A stretch of DNA of 64,000 bases from Marinobacter sp. BW6 (GCF_008107725.1 NZ_VIRN01000068.1:289200-353199), one strand, 5' to 3'; positions 9,242 to 18,179 are shown, counted from the stretch's first letter. A program made the numbers and translations. Notes: generated from the letters alone by a model not told the origin.

Positions 9242-10795
9242 ATGGCTGAATCCCGCCATTCCGTATTTCGTCAGTTCGCTGCCAGCGACTGGGATGGTTT
9301 TCTCAAGGGTGTCGAAAAAGAAGGGCTGCGGGTGGATCGCAACGGCTTTATCGCCCAGACCCCGCATCCCGAAGCCCTGGGTTCGGCACTGACCCACCCG
9401 AGAATTACCACGGACTATTCTGAGGCCTTGCTGGAGCTGATCACGCCGGTGTTCAATAGCACCGGGGGCATGCTGAAATCCCTTCGGGATATCCACACCT
9501 ACGTGCAGCAGAACCTCGGCGACGAAGTCTTCTGGGCGGCGAGCATGCCCTGTGAACTGGATGGCGATCCGAGCATCCCCATCGCCGAATACGGCAGTTC
9601 CAACATCGGCCAGCTCAAGCACGTTTACCGGCAGGGTCTGGCGGTACGTTACGGGCGTATGATGCAGAGTATCGCTGGCGCCCACTACAATCTGTCGCTA
9701 CCTGATAGCTTCTGGCAGAAGTGGCAGGAACTGCTCGGCAATGAGCAAAGCCTGAAAGACTTCAAATCGGACCAGTATTTCTGGCTGATTCGCAATTTCC
9801 GCCGCCGTAGCTGGCTGCTGATGTTGCTGTTCGGTGCCTCGCCGGCACTGGATGCCAGTTTTGTTGCCGGTGTCAGCCATGACCTGACCCGATTTGACGA
9901 ACGCACCTGGCATGGTGAGTACGCCACCTCCCTGCGCATGGGCGATCTGGGCTACCACAACAATGCTCAGGCATCGCTGAACATCTGTTTCAACGAGCTC
10001 AGCACCTACACCCAGACGCTGGACCGTGCCATCCACACCACCTGGCCGGCCTATGAAGCCATCGGCACCCGCCGGGGCGACCAGTTCATCCAGATCAATA
10101 CCAGCGTCCTGCAGATCGAGAACGAGTATTACAGTGCCGTGCGTCCAAAACGCACGACGCAGCGGGAAGAGAAACCTATCCAGGCTCTTGAAGCCCGGGG
10201 TGTGGAATATATCGAGGTGCGATGCTTGGATCTTGATCCCTTCTCCCCGGTTGGTGTGAATGAAGCCCAGATCGATTTCCTTGATCTGTTCCTGCTCGAT
10301 TGCCTGCTGTCGGACTCCCCCCGTATTGGCGATGAAGAATGTGAGCGCCTGGACGACAACTACAAGGATGTGGTGGCCAGCGGGCGTTACCGCGAATTGA
10401 AGCTTTGCCGTGGTGGGGAGCGAACTCCGGTGTCAGAAGCCGCATCTGGTATTCTGTCGCAGCTGGAACCGCTGGCCGAGCTGCTCGATAGTTGGCAGGG
10501 GGGGGAGACCTACCGTCGAGCCCTGGCCGCTCAACGCGAGGTATTGACCGGTGAATGGACGGTGCCATCTTCCCAGGTTCTAGAAGCCATGCGCGCTTCG
10601 GGACAGGGCCACCGGGAATGGGGCATGGACATGGCGCGGCAGCATCAGCAAACCCTGAGGCAGGAGGGCCTCAATGCCGATGTGCGCCAGGCGTTTGATG
10701 CCATGACGGCAGAATCCCTGGCCGAGCAGGCGCAGATGGAGCGTGCCGATACCCTGCCGTTCAGCGAGTTTCTGGAACAGTATCTGCGCTCCTGA
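9242..10795 (+). CDS. gshA: Glutamate-cysteine ligase
   Basis: GshA joins glutamate and cysteine with ATP, the first and limiting step of glutathione synthesis in the cytoplasm. The 517-aa product matches the gammaproteobacterial GshA length (518 in E. coli). It has the family N-terminal motif KGVEKEGLRV, the substrate-site region MPCELDGDPSIPIAEYG(S)SN, and the RQGLAVRYGRMMQSIAGAHYN segment. The frame is open upstream to 9203, but ATG 9242 is preferred because AGGAG lies 6 bases before it and the family begins near this point. It lies 66 bases after tex on the same strand. No strong terminator was seen after it. Confidence 0.94.
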   Translation: MAESRHSVFRQFAASDWDGFLKGVEKEGLRVDRNGFIAQTPHPEALGSALTHPRITTDYSEALLELITPVFNSTGGMLKSLRDIHTYVQQNLGDEVFWAASMPCELDGDPSIPIAEYGSSNIGQLKHVYRQGLAVRYGRMMQSIAGAHYNLSLPDSFWQKWQELLGNEQSLKDFKSDQYFWLIRNFRRRSWLLMLLFGASPALDASFVAGVSHDLTRFDERTWHGEYATSLRMGDLGYHNNAQASLNICFNELSTYTQTLDRAIHTTWPAYEAIGTRRGDQFIQINTSVLQIENEYYSAVRPKRTTQREEKPIQALEARGVEYIEVRCLDLDPFSPVGVNEAQIDFLDLFLLDCLLSDSPRIGDEECERLDDNYKDVVASGRYRELKLCRGGERTPVSEAASGILSQLEPLAELLDSWQGGETYRRALAAQREVLTGEWTVPSSQVLEAMRASGQGHREWGMDMARQHQQTLRQEGLNADVRQAFDAMTAESLAEQAQMERADTLPFSEFLEQYLRS

Positions 10796-10916
10796 GCGGT
10801 AAGTTGGGCCACTGTCGCAGAAGTCTGCGGACCTGACGCACAGAAACCGAACAAAGAGTTGTCTCCCTCCGGTCCGGCTGTTAATTTTCGTAACATCAGG
10901 ATCGGGAGAGACGGCT

Positions 10917-11132
10917 ATGGCAAGGGACATCAAACTCGGCTGGGATGTGGAAGCGCTCAACAAGGCTTACCGTCAGGGCTACATGGCTGCCAACATGGGC
11001 ATGGATAAAGCCCGCTGCCCCTATCGGGGTGAAGTTGTCATTGCCGCCTGGGAAGCCGGTTGGGACGATGCCGATCAGGTAGCCCGGGATGACCGGGGCC
11101 AGGCAGACGATCTGTTTTCACGGATCGCCTGA
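10917..11132 (+). CDS. rmf: Ribosome modulation factor
   Basis: RMF binds 70S ribosomes in stationary phase and drives dimerisation to inactive 100S particles. The 71-aa product has the family core: ALNKAYRQGYMAA, the CPYR motif and AAWEAGWDDA. The start is ATG 10917, with GGGAGAG about 7 bases upstream. The gene has its own 121-base upstream gap after gshA, and it converges with the FliL-like gene, leaving about 20 bases between stop codons. Its expression in E. coli is growth-phase and ppGpp controlled; no specific operator was identified here. Confidence 0.93.
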   Translation: MARDIKLGWDVEALNKAYRQGYMAANMGMDKARCPYRGEVVIAAWEAGWDDADQVARDDRGQADDLFSRIA

Positions 11133-11152
11133 TTCCTTGGCCGGGTTCAGCC

Positions 11153-11602
11153 TTATTTCTGTACCACGAATTCTGTAAACAACACACCGGCGATGCTCTC
11201 GCCGGTCTGCTGCTCCTCAAGAACCGCATTTATTCTCTGTTTGGCTTCCTCACGCAACGTCTCCTGCCCTTCCATTGAGGTGAGGCGTCCTGTGTCAGTC
11301 TGCTCACCAAAGAGCATCACCAGTTCGTGTCTCAGGCGAGGCATGTGGGCTTCCAGCGCCGGCCGGGTGCTTGTATTCCGGGCCCGCAGTGTCACAGCGG
11401 CCTTCAGGTAGGTCGGCTTGTTGCCAGACGTGCCCACGTGAGTCACGAAAGGCGGATCCATACTGATGTAATCGGTAACGCCGCTTTCTTCCTCAGCCAC
11501 TTCCTCTTCGGTATTTTCCTCATCCTGGGAAACGGCAGGTAAGGGCATCATTGCAAACAACAGAAACAGAAGCGTCAGAACGGATTTTGGCTGGCGTGTC
11601 AT
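11153..11602 (-). CDS. FliL-like exported protein outside a flagellar operon
   Basis: The 149-aa product has a hydrophobic N-terminal segment (about 8-24, LTLLFLLFAMMPLPAV) ending in a plausible signal peptidase site, an acidic linker (DEENTEEEVAEEE) and a FliL-type periplasmic domain. That domain includes PTYLKAAVTLRARN, MPRLRHELVMLFG and a C-terminal LFTEFVVQK. FliL proteins stabilise or modulate the flagellar stator. This copy stands alone beside rmf and dsbB with no flagellar genes near it, and its hydrophobic segment may be a cleaved signal rather than an anchor. Orphan FliL-like proteins of this size occur in pseudomonads, from memory. Function is uncertain. Confidence 0.7.
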   Translation of the reverse strand: MTRQPKSVLTLLFLLFAMMPLPAVSQDEENTEEEVAEEESGVTDYISMDPPFVTHVGTSGNKPTYLKAAVTLRARNTSTRPALEAHMPRLRHELVMLFGEQTDTGRLTSMEGQETLREEAKQRINAVLEEQQTGESIAGVLFTEFVVQK

Positions 11603-11695
11603 AGGCTTGAAGTTGATCGTGGTTTAGGGTTAAGTGACGAGAATAGCAGGCCCAGTGGCCGCTTGCAGTTTCAATTCACGATTCGAGGTGTTCTT

Positions 11696-12202
11696 TTGAC
11701 CAGCAGATGGGTTTTCGGGCTTATTTTCCTTGTATGTGCCGCGCTTCTGGGTGTGGCGTTTTATATGGAGCATGTGATGGGGCTGGAGCCCTGCCCGCTT
11801 TGCTGGTTACAGCGTTTTGGCTTCATGGGAGCCGGTCTGGTGAGCTTCCTGGCCTTCCTCCAGGGGCCCACCGGCTTCGGTGTTCGTGTTTATGGCTTCC
11901 TGCTGGTGGTGACCGCAGGAGCAGGGCTGGGCGTTGCCGGACGGCAATTGTGGTTGCAGAGCCTGCCGGCAGATCAGGTGCCTGCGTGCGGGCCCTCGGT
12001 TGACTACATGCTGGATGTCTTGCCGTGGTTTGAAGTTCTGTCTACCGCACTCAAGGGAACTGGAGACTGCGCAGAAGTGGTGTGGCGTTTCCTGGGGTTG
12101 AGTATCCCCGGCTGGACTGCTGTGTTTTTCTTGTTGCTGGTTGTCACCGGTCTGGTTTTGATGTTTCGCCGGCCAAAAACCCGGGAATGGATTCGGAGCT
12201 GA
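11696..12202 (+). CDS. dsbB: Disulfide bond formation protein DsbB/DsbH
   Basis: DsbB is an inner-membrane oxidoreductase that re-oxidises periplasmic DsbA and passes electrons to quinone. The product is about 168 aa with four hydrophobic segments. The first periplasmic loop carries the redox pair Cys33/Cys36 (EPCPLCWLQR). The second loop has the other pair (VPACGPS and GTGDCAEVV). The start is taken as TTG 11696, just before the conserved SRWVFGLIFLVCA, with GAGGTG about 7 bases upstream. A TTG at 11663 would add 11 residues with no clear ribosome site. It lies next to the Rsd/AlgQ gene, as dsbH does beside algQ in P. aeruginosa (recalled). Confidence 0.9.
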   Translation: MTSRWVFGLIFLVCAALLGVAFYMEHVMGLEPCPLCWLQRFGFMGAGLVSFLAFLQGPTGFGVRVYGFLLVVTAGAGLGVAGRQLWLQSLPADQVPACGPSVDYMLDVLPWFEVLSTALKGTGDCAEVVWRFLGLSIPGWTAVFFLLLVVTGLVLMFRRPKTREWIRS

Positions 12203-12302
12203 AACGGTTGCGGGCGACCGCAGCCATGGGGTAACTTGATCCAAACCTAATAAAAATCAAAACCGAAACAGAAGTACCGAAGACAAGCGGAGAACAGGCG
12301 TC

Positions 12303-12782
12303 ATGTTGGAAAATTGCCGAAATGCCAGGGAGCGCTGGGGCGGCGTCAGCGAATTGATTGATCGCTGGCTCAAGGAGCGTCAGGAGCTACTGGTACATTA
12401 CTGCGACCTGTCCGGGGAGAACGATTTCTCGCAGACGGAGGCGCTGAGAGAAAAGTTCGTACGCCTGTGTGAAGTGCTGGTGGATTACGTCTCGACTGGC
12501 CATTTCGAGATATACGAGCAGTTAGTCCGTGAAGCCAGGGAGTTTAACGATGGCGGGCTGGAACTGGCTGCCAAGGTTTACCCCCGGATTGAGCAGACCA
12601 CCGAGATTGCCCTTAACTTCAATGACCGTCTGGATGGCCGGGAATTGTCGGAAGAGGATGTCAAAGAGCTGTTCGGCGAATTGTCGAAGCTGGGTGAAAC
12701 CCTTGAGACCCGGTTCGAGATGGAGGATTTCCTGATCGAGCACCTTCACAATGCCCACGCCGGCAAGGTGGCCTCTGCCTGA
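12303..12782 (+). CDS. algQ: Rsd/AlgQ family sigma-70 regulator
   Basis: Rsd in E. coli and AlgQ in Pseudomonas bind region 4 of the housekeeping sigma factor and shift RNA polymerase towards alternative sigma factors. The 159-aa helical product begins MLENCRNARERWGGVSELID, a family hallmark. It continues with WLKERQELLVHYCDLSG and VDYVSTGHFEIYEQL. The ATG at 12303 lies 100 bases after dsbB, and a strong two-way terminator follows 14 bases after its stop. The neighbours match the dsbH-algQ-FKBP order of P. aeruginosa, but no AlgP-type Lys/Ala/Pro repeat gene is present. The symbol algQ is used for the pseudomonad-like context; rsd is equivalent. Confidence 0.9.
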   Translation: MLENCRNARERWGGVSELIDRWLKERQELLVHYCDLSGENDFSQTEALREKFVRLCEVLVDYVSTGHFEIYEQLVREAREFNDGGLELAAKVYPRIEQTTEIALNFNDRLDGRELSEEDVKELFGELSKLGETLETRFEMEDFLIEHLHNAHAGKVASA

Positions 12783-12796
12783 GGAGCGCCTGAATC

Positions 12797-12836
12797 AAAA
12801 AAGCCCCAGCCGGTAACGCCGGGCTGGGGCTTTTTT
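12797..12836. terminator. Bidirectional intrinsic terminator between algQ and the FKBP gene
   Basis: An A run is followed by a GC-rich inverted repeat with arms AGCCCCAGCC and GGCTGGGGCT, and then a run of six T. It serves both the plus-strand algQ transcript and the minus-strand FKBP transcript, because it is flanked by A and T tracts on opposite sides. Confidence 0.9.
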
Positions 12837-12874
12837 GTGGCCGCGCCAAAACTGGCCGCGGCCTGCCTGATGGC

Positions 12875-13591
12875 TCAGTCTCCAGAGCCGGGGTTGATCT
12901 CGAGCAACTCGACATCAAACACCAGAGTCTCGTTTGGCCCGATCGACCGGTTTCCACCCGGGCCGTAAGCCAGGTCGGACGGAATGTAGAGCTTGTAGCG
13001 GGCACCTTCGCTCATCAGCTGAAGGCCCTCGGTCCAGCCGGGAATGACCTGGTTCAGGGCAAATGTCACCGGCTCGCCACGCTCGCGGGAGCTGTCAAAC
13101 ACCTCGCCGGACAGCAACTCACCGGTGTAGTGCACCTGAACGGTGTCGGTTGCTGCCGGTTTTTCGCCGTCACCCTGCTCGAGCACTTCGTACTGGAGGC
13201 CGGATTCGGTGGTTTCAACGCCTTCACGCTCGGCATTCTCTGCCAGGAAGGCCTGGCCGGCGTCGAGATTTTTCTGGGCCAGTTCTTCCATCTGCTTGCC
13301 CTGTTCTTCCTGCAGCTGCTGCTGGTAGGTCATCAGGGCCTGCTGGATTTCCTCGCGGCTCATACGCTTGGCTTCGTCATCGCCGGCGTGGCCGTGCTGA
13401 ATGCCCTGGAGGAACTGGTCCATCTGCAGGTTTGGCAGATCGTTACCCATGCGCTCACCCAGAACCAGGCCCATGCCATAGCTGACCTTCTGGTCGGTTG
13501 ATTCCAGTTTCGGTTGTTCCGGAGCTTCGGGTGGTGTGGAACAGCCAGCAACAAGGCCGGTCACTGCCAGTGCAAGGAGCGTTTTCTTCAT
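12875..13591 (-). CDS. FKBP-type peptidyl-prolyl isomerase lipoprotein (FkpA/Mip type)
   Basis: The 238-aa product has a lipoprotein signal peptide with lipobox LVAGC (Cys at about residue 17), so it is probably membrane-anchored in the periplasm. An N-terminal dimerisation region (KVSYGMGLVLGERMG, then a long Gln/Glu-rich helix to about residue 120) precedes an FKBP domain. The FKBP core is visible as VQVHYTGELLSGEVFDSS, VIPGWTEGLQLM and YIPSDLAYGPGG. The family catalyses proline isomerisation during folding of exported proteins. It converges on algQ across a shared terminator. The FKBP gene at this place in P. aeruginosa is PA5254, from memory. Confidence 0.92.
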   Translation of the reverse strand: MKKTLLALAVTGLVAGCSTPPEAPEQPKLESTDQKVSYGMGLVLGERMGNDLPNLQMDQFLQGIQHGHAGDDEAKRMSREEIQQALMTYQQQLQEEQGKQMEELAQKNLDAGQAFLAENAEREGVETTESGLQYEVLEQGDGEKPAATDTVQVHYTGELLSGEVFDSSRERGEPVTFALNQVIPGWTEGLQLMSEGARYKLYIPSDLAYGPGGNRSIGPNETLVFDVELLEINPGSGD

Positions 13592-13715
13592 TGCATTATC
13601 CTTTAACGTCGGTGCTCGGGGCGGGGCCCCGCGTTGTGTTTGTCAGAACGCAGAAGGTAACGGGTTCCGGCGTCAGATGCCACTGAACATGTGTTAAGAA
13701 AACGGACGTGTCAGC

Positions 13716-14102
13716 TCAGCTGCCGTTGGTGCCGGCAGAGGATGGACCCAGAGAGAAGGGTGCGCTGTATGGCGATTGCCAGTCTGTCTCCGGTTCCTGT
13801 GACTGAATACGGGGGAAGGCCTTGTCACGACGTTCGATAGCAAGGGTATTCCAGCGTCCCTGTTCCGGGGGCTGGTCAGCATAGTGCCAGTTGCCGTCGG
13901 TATCCTGCCATTTGAAGACGATCTCGGGGCCCTCAGTGGGAATCGGTGAGGGCACCAGTCCTTCAAAAGCGGGAATGTCCGGTTGTTCTTCTTCTGCCAC
14001 TGGTTCGGATACCTGCTCCGGATCGTTCAGGCCGAAGAAAATCAGCAATAACAGCAATCCGAGAGCGGGAAACGAGAGCCGTATTAGCCATTTCATCATC
14101 AT
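13716..14102 (-). CDS. DUF4124-type membrane-anchored protein
   Basis: The 128-aa product begins with a single hydrophobic segment (about 5-25, LIRLSFPALGLLLLLIFFGL). An acidic linker (EPVAEEEQPD) follows, and then the short motif IVFKWQDTDGNWHYADQPP, typical of the DUF4124 family. The Trp-rich motif may bind a cell-wall or envelope partner; the function is not established. Its ATG at 14102 overlaps the stop of the TIGR02444 gene by four bases (ATGA), so the two are translationally coupled. The tail is low in recognisable features. The pair occupies the place held by algP in P. aeruginosa. Confidence 0.75.
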   Translation of the reverse strand: MMMKWLIRLSFPALGLLLLLIFFGLNDPEQVSEPVAEEEQPDIPAFEGLVPSPIPTEGPEIVFKWQDTDGNWHYADQPPEQGRWNTLAIERRDKAFPRIQSQEPETDWQSPYSAPFSLGPSSAGTNGS

Positions 14103-14656
14103 GGCTGGTGGTCTCCCTTGGGAAAATGGGCCAGGGTATCGGCTAGTGTATTCAGCAGGGGTCTGACACAGTCATCAACAGATGATGTCGGTGCAGCCGC
14201 AACCAGATTGGTGATGATCAGCGCTTCGCGTCCCTGCATGTCGGCGTATTCCGGGTTGTTGGTCATTAGCGTTCGCCAGCTCAGCGCCAGTTCGATTTGT
14301 TCGGCTTCAAGCTCCAGGCCGGCGATGCCGGTACGAAGCTTTTGACAGTTGTCGGCGTTGCCGGGCAGCGATTTTCTCGCACTGCGCAGCGCAACGGTTA
14401 CACGGTTGCGCCACTCTGTTACCGTAGCGTCCTCGACCCCGGCGAAGACCCTGCCAGAGAGTGCAAGCCAGGCCGCGCTGAGAATCCGCGTCACGCTCCA
14501 GCCCTGATCCTGAAGCGCCAGGCAACTGTTCTGAACGTCCGGACGTTTCCAGATCGCCAATGCAAAACGCCAGAGCGGGTTCTCCGGTTCCAAATCTGCC
14601 GGCAATTCCAGCGGCGGTGTCGAAAAATCCGGGATGGTAGCCGAGCCGACCGACAT
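14099..14656 (-). CDS. TIGR02444 / DUF2390 family protein
   Basis: The 185-aa helical product contains the family core NPLWRFALAIWKRPDVQ, CLALQDQGWSVTRIL and AAWLALSGR near its N-terminus, and WRNRVTVALRSARKSL further on. No function is established for the family. The start is taken as ATG 14656, with GAAGG about 11 bases upstream. An in-frame ATG at 14704 would overlap the divergent ABC-F start and is less likely. It is divergent from the ABC-F gene and overlaps the DUF4124 gene by four bases. A TIGR02444 gene beside an ABC-F gene is a known arrangement in pseudomonads (recalled). Confidence 0.78.
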   Translation of the reverse strand: MSVGSATIPDFSTPPLELPADLEPENPLWRFALAIWKRPDVQNSCLALQDQGWSVTRILSAAWLALSGRVFAGVEDATVTEWRNRVTVALRSARKSLPGNADNCQKLRTGIAGLELEAEQIELALSWRTLMTNNPEYADMQGREALIITNLVAAAPTSSVDDCVRPLLNTLADTLAHFPKGDHQP

Positions 14657-14702
14657 AGGCGCTGTGCCTTCCCTGAACACTTTACGTTGATAAAATGAAA
14701 AC

Positions 14703-16646
14703 ATGTTAACGATAACCGATCTCAGTTTACAACGGGGCGGCGTCTGGTTGCTAGAAACTGTCAGCCTCACTGTGCAGCCCGGTCAGCGTGTCGCTATCGT
14801 CGGTGCCAATGGTGCCGGCAAATCCAGCCTTTTCCAACTCTTGCTGGGCCAGTTGGCACCGGAGCAGGGGGCAGTGTCTCTGCCCGGTGGTTGCCGCATT
14901 GCTCATATGGCGCAGGAAGTCGAAGCGACCGACCGTAGTGCCCGGGATTTTGTCCTTGATGGCGATCTCGATCTGCGCCGCCTGGAAGCTGAGCTTGCCA
15001 GAGCGGAAACAGCCGGTGATGATCATGCAATTGCCCGCATACATGGCGAGCTCGATGTGCACGAGGCCTGGTCTGCAGCCCGCAGGGCCGAAGCTTTGCT
15101 GCGTGGGCTGGGGTTCTCTGACGAAGACGCCGACCGGCCGGTGTCGGCGTTTTCCGGTGGCTGGCGGATCCGGCTGAACCTGGCTCAGGCCCTGATGCGA
15201 CCGTCCGATCTGCTGCTTCTGGATGAGCCTACCAACCACCTGGATCTGGATGCCTGTCTATGGCTCGAGAACTGGCTGCGTCGCTACCCCGGCACCTTGC
15301 TGTTTATCTCTCACGACCGTGATTTCATGGACCGGGTCGCTACTCATGTGGTGCATTTTGACCGGCGAAATCTGGAGCTGTATACGGGTAATTACTCAGC
15401 CTTTGAAGGGCAGCGGAGTGAACGTCTGGCACAACAGCAGGCCGGTTTTGAACGCCAACAGGCCAGGATTGCTGAAATCCAGCGCTTCATTGACCGGTTC
15501 AAGGCAAAGGCCACCAAGGCCCGGCAGGCCCAAAGCCGGGTCAAGGCGCTGGAGCGTATGGAGCGGATTGCCCCAGCCCATATCGATTCGCCCTTCAGTT
15601 TTGAATTTCCCGTGGCTGAAAAGGTCTCCAATCCCCTGTTGTCGATCCGCAATGGCAAGGCCGGCCACGGTAATACCCCGATTCTCGATGGTATTAACCT
15701 GACCTTGTTGCCCGGTAGCCGGATTGGTCTGCTGGGTCCCAATGGCGCAGGTAAGTCCACCCTGATGGATGCGCTTCGGGGCGAGGGCACCTTGTTGTCA
15801 GGCGATCGTACTTGTGGCGAGCATCTGGCCATCGGTTATTTTGCCCAGCATCAGTTGGAGTCGCTGGATCTGGATGCCAGTCCGTTTCTGCACCTGCAGC
15901 GGCTGTCGCCCAAGGCGTCAGAACAGAGTATCCGGAACTTCCTCGGTGGTTTTGATTTTCACGGTGATGAGGCCCTGAGTGCCATCCGCTCATTCTCCGG
16001 TGGTGAAAAGGCCCGGGTGGCGCTTGCCGTTATTGCCTGGCAGAAACCGAATCTGCTCTTGCTGGACGAACCGACTAACCATCTGGACCTGGAAATGCGC
16101 CAGGCCCTGACCATGGCGCTACAGAACTTTGAAGGCGCCATTGTGGTGGTCTCCCACGACCGGCACTTGTTGAGAAACACGGTGGACGAGTTCTGGCTGG
16201 TCAATGACGGCCGGGTGATGGAGTACCAGGGTGATCTGGAGGACTACGAGCGCTGGCTGGCGGACCGCCGGAAAGACGATACGGAAGCACCGAAACGAAC
16301 GCCTGCCGGTCAGCAGGCGGCCCAAGAGGCTGCTGAGGCGGTGGGCGAGAGCGCCGAGGACCGGAAGGTCCGCAAGCGCGCGGAGGCGGCCCTTCGTCAG
16401 AAACTCAGCCCCTATCGCAAGAAGCAGACCGCCCTGGAAAAGGAGATGGATCAGCTTCAGCAGAGGCTGTCGGCTCTGGAAGAACAACTATCCGATCCAG
16501 GTCTTTATGACGACAGTGGCAAAGCGCGTTTGAAAGAACTGCTGGGCGAGCAGGCGACTGCGACCGCCCGCCTCGAAGAGGTGGAGGCCCAGTGGCTCGA
16601 AGTCAGCGAAGAGGTGGAATCCCTGGAGGCAGAGCTGGCCGGCTGA
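14703..16646 (+). CDS. yheS: ABC-F family ATPase (YheS type)
   Basis: ABC-F proteins lack membrane domains and act on ribosomes as translation factors. This 647-aa protein has two ATP-binding cassettes. The first has Walker A GANGAGKSS near residue 34, signature SAFSGGWRIR and Walker B LLLLDEPTNHLD. The second has GPNGAGKST, FSGGEKARVAL and again LLLLDEPTNHLD. Between them is the interdomain linker rich in Arg/Lys/Gln (about 240-290). A C-terminal coiled coil of about 110 residues follows (KRAEAALRQKLSPYRKK and after). Length, a Walker A near residue 34 and the coiled coil point to YheS rather than EttA or Uup. It converges with ppx, leaving six bases between stop codons. Confidence 0.88.
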   Translation: MLTITDLSLQRGGVWLLETVSLTVQPGQRVAIVGANGAGKSSLFQLLLGQLAPEQGAVSLPGGCRIAHMAQEVEATDRSARDFVLDGDLDLRRLEAELARAETAGDDHAIARIHGELDVHEAWSAARRAEALLRGLGFSDEDADRPVSAFSGGWRIRLNLAQALMRPSDLLLLDEPTNHLDLDACLWLENWLRRYPGTLLFISHDRDFMDRVATHVVHFDRRNLELYTGNYSAFEGQRSERLAQQQAGFERQQARIAEIQRFIDRFKAKATKARQAQSRVKALERMERIAPAHIDSPFSFEFPVAEKVSNPLLSIRNGKAGHGNTPILDGINLTLLPGSRIGLLGPNGAGKSTLMDALRGEGTLLSGDRTCGEHLAIGYFAQHQLESLDLDASPFLHLQRLSPKASEQSIRNFLGGFDFHGDEALSAIRSFSGGEKARVALAVIAWQKPNLLLLDEPTNHLDLEMRQALTMALQNFEGAIVVVSHDRHLLRNTVDEFWLVNDGRVMEYQGDLEDYERWLADRRKDDTEAPKRTPAGQQAAQEAAEAVGESAEDRKVRKRAEAALRQKLSPYRKKQTALEKEMDQLQQRLSALEEQLSDPGLYDDSGKARLKELLGEQATATARLEEVEAQWLEVSEEVESLEAELAG

Positions 16647-16652
16647 GCGCGG

Positions 16653-18179
16653 TCAGCCGGCGTTCAGTTCCAGAACAAAATCCTGTTTGGCGAGATAGTC
16701 CCGCTCGTTTTCCAGATCGGCCAGGGTCAGTGGCCTGTCATCCAGCCAGCCTGACGGAAACTCCAGCACCAACTTGTCTTTGTGTGCAGTCAGGGTGAAG
16801 GCCGGAGGCGATTCCATGTTGCGTGGGTGTTGAATCAGAACCGCCAGGCGCACCAGCACGCAGAGGTAACGCAGCCTGGCAATGTCTTCCGGGTCCAGGC
16901 CCTCGAAGATTGCCGAAGCAAATTTTCGCCGGTGGCCGCGCACCAGGGTGGCCAGGTCACGCTGGAACTGTTGGGTGAAGCCGGGCAGGTCCGAATAGCG
17001 CAACAGGTAGGCGCCGTGTTTATGGTACTGGCTGTGGGAAATGGTCAGGCCGATCTCATGCAGCCGGCAGGCCCAGCGCAGCACTTCTTCATCTGCCGGG
17101 GTGTTCAGGGCCCAGGCGTCGGCCACCTGCCGCCAGGCGGCCACGGCGGTCTCCTCAACGGCGGCGCCATGTTCCTGGTCAACATGGTAACGCTCCTGAA
17201 GCGCGGAAATGGTTCGCTCACGGACATCCTCGTGCTGGATGCGCCCGACAATGTCGTAAAGCAAGCCTTCCCGGAGCGCGCCATCGGCGAACGTCATGTC
17301 CTCGATGCCAAGGGACTGGAATGCCCCCATCAGGATGGCAAATCCCGCCGGGAAAATGCTCTGGCGATCCGAGCGTACACCCAGATCTCCCAGTTTTTCG
17401 GTTTTACCCATGTCCACCAGGCGCCTGCGAAGCTCCTGCATGCCGGCGAGGGTAATGGTGCCATCGGTGATTTTCAGGGTCGCCAGTACGCTGGCGATGG
17501 CCTTGATCGAGCCGGATGAGCCGACCGCGCTCTGCCAGCCCACAGAACGGTAGTGCTGGCGGATGTTGAGCAGTTCCTGTTGGGCATGGGTCACTGCCTT
17601 GTCCATCTGCCGCTTGGTTATCTTGCCGTCCGGAAAGTACCGGTTCCGGAACGACACGCAGCCCATGTGCAGGCTCTCAAGCTCCTGGGGCTCAAACCGC
17701 TGGCCGATGATGAATTCGGTGCTGCCACCGCCAATATCAATGACCAGTCGACGCCCGATGTCGTCGGACAGGGTATGGGAAACGCCCAAATAGATCAGGC
17801 GTGCTTCCTCGCGGCCGGCAATAATCTCTACCGGGTAGCCCAGGACCTCCTCGGCCCGCGCCATGAACTGATGGGCATTGCGGGCCACCCGAAGCGCGTT
17901 GGTGCCGACAATCTGCACGGCTTCCGCGGGCATGCCCTTCAGCCGCTGCGCGAACCGGCCCAGGCAGGCCAAAGCGCGCTCCTGGGCATCTTCGGTCAGT
18001 CGATTGTGCTGGTCCAACCCGGCACCGAGCTGAACCTTTTCTCCCATCTTCTCGAGAGTCCGGATTTCCCCATGCACTAGTCTGGCAACCACCATGTGGA
18101 AGCTGTTCGAGCCCATGTCGATGGCTGCCAGCACCTCGGATGAAGGGGCAGCGTTTTCGGCGGTGGATGCGGCCGTCAC
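16653..18179 (-). CDS. ppx: Exopolyphosphatase (Ppx/GppA family)
   Basis: Ppx removes terminal phosphates from polyphosphate; GppA-type members also hydrolyse pppGpp. The 508-aa product has the actin-fold phosphate loops AAIDMGSNSFHMVVARL (about 19-35) and VIDIGGGSTEFIIG, the family motif AREEARLIYLG, and a C-terminal HD-like helical region (LHEIGLTISHSQYHKHGAYLL). The start is GTG 18179; the first 15 residues are a poorly conserved Ala/Ser/Thr lead. Its place next to trxA matches ppx (PA5241) next to trxA (PA5240) in P. aeruginosa, as recalled, which favours Ppx. It is divergent from trxA. Confidence 0.88.
   Translation of the reverse strand: MTAASTAENAAPSSEVLAAIDMGSNSFHMVVARLVHGEIRTLEKMGEKVQLGAGLDQHNRLTEDAQERALACLGRFAQRLKGMPAEAVQIVGTNALRVARNAHQFMARAEEVLGYPVEIIAGREEARLIYLGVSHTLSDDIGRRLVIDIGGGSTEFIIGQRFEPQELESLHMGCVSFRNRYFPDGKITKRQMDKAVTHAQQELLNIRQHYRSVGWQSAVGSSGSIKAIASVLATLKITDGTITLAGMQELRRRLVDMGKTEKLGDLGVRSDRQSIFPAGFAILMGAFQSLGIEDMTFADGALREGLLYDIVGRIQHEDVRERTISALQERYHVDQEHGAAVEETAVAAWRQVADAWALNTPADEEVLRWACRLHEIGLTISHSQYHKHGAYLLRYSDLPGFTQQFQRDLATLVRGHRRKFASAIFEGLDPEDIARLRYLCVLVRLAVLIQHPRNMESPPAFTLTAHKDKLVLEFPSGWLDDRPLTLADLENERDYLAKQDFVLELNAG

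Noticed and set aside
10815..10835. Small palindrome CGCAGA-AG-TCTGCG after gshA
   Set aside because: The stem is short, with no T run, so it is not a convincing intrinsic terminator.
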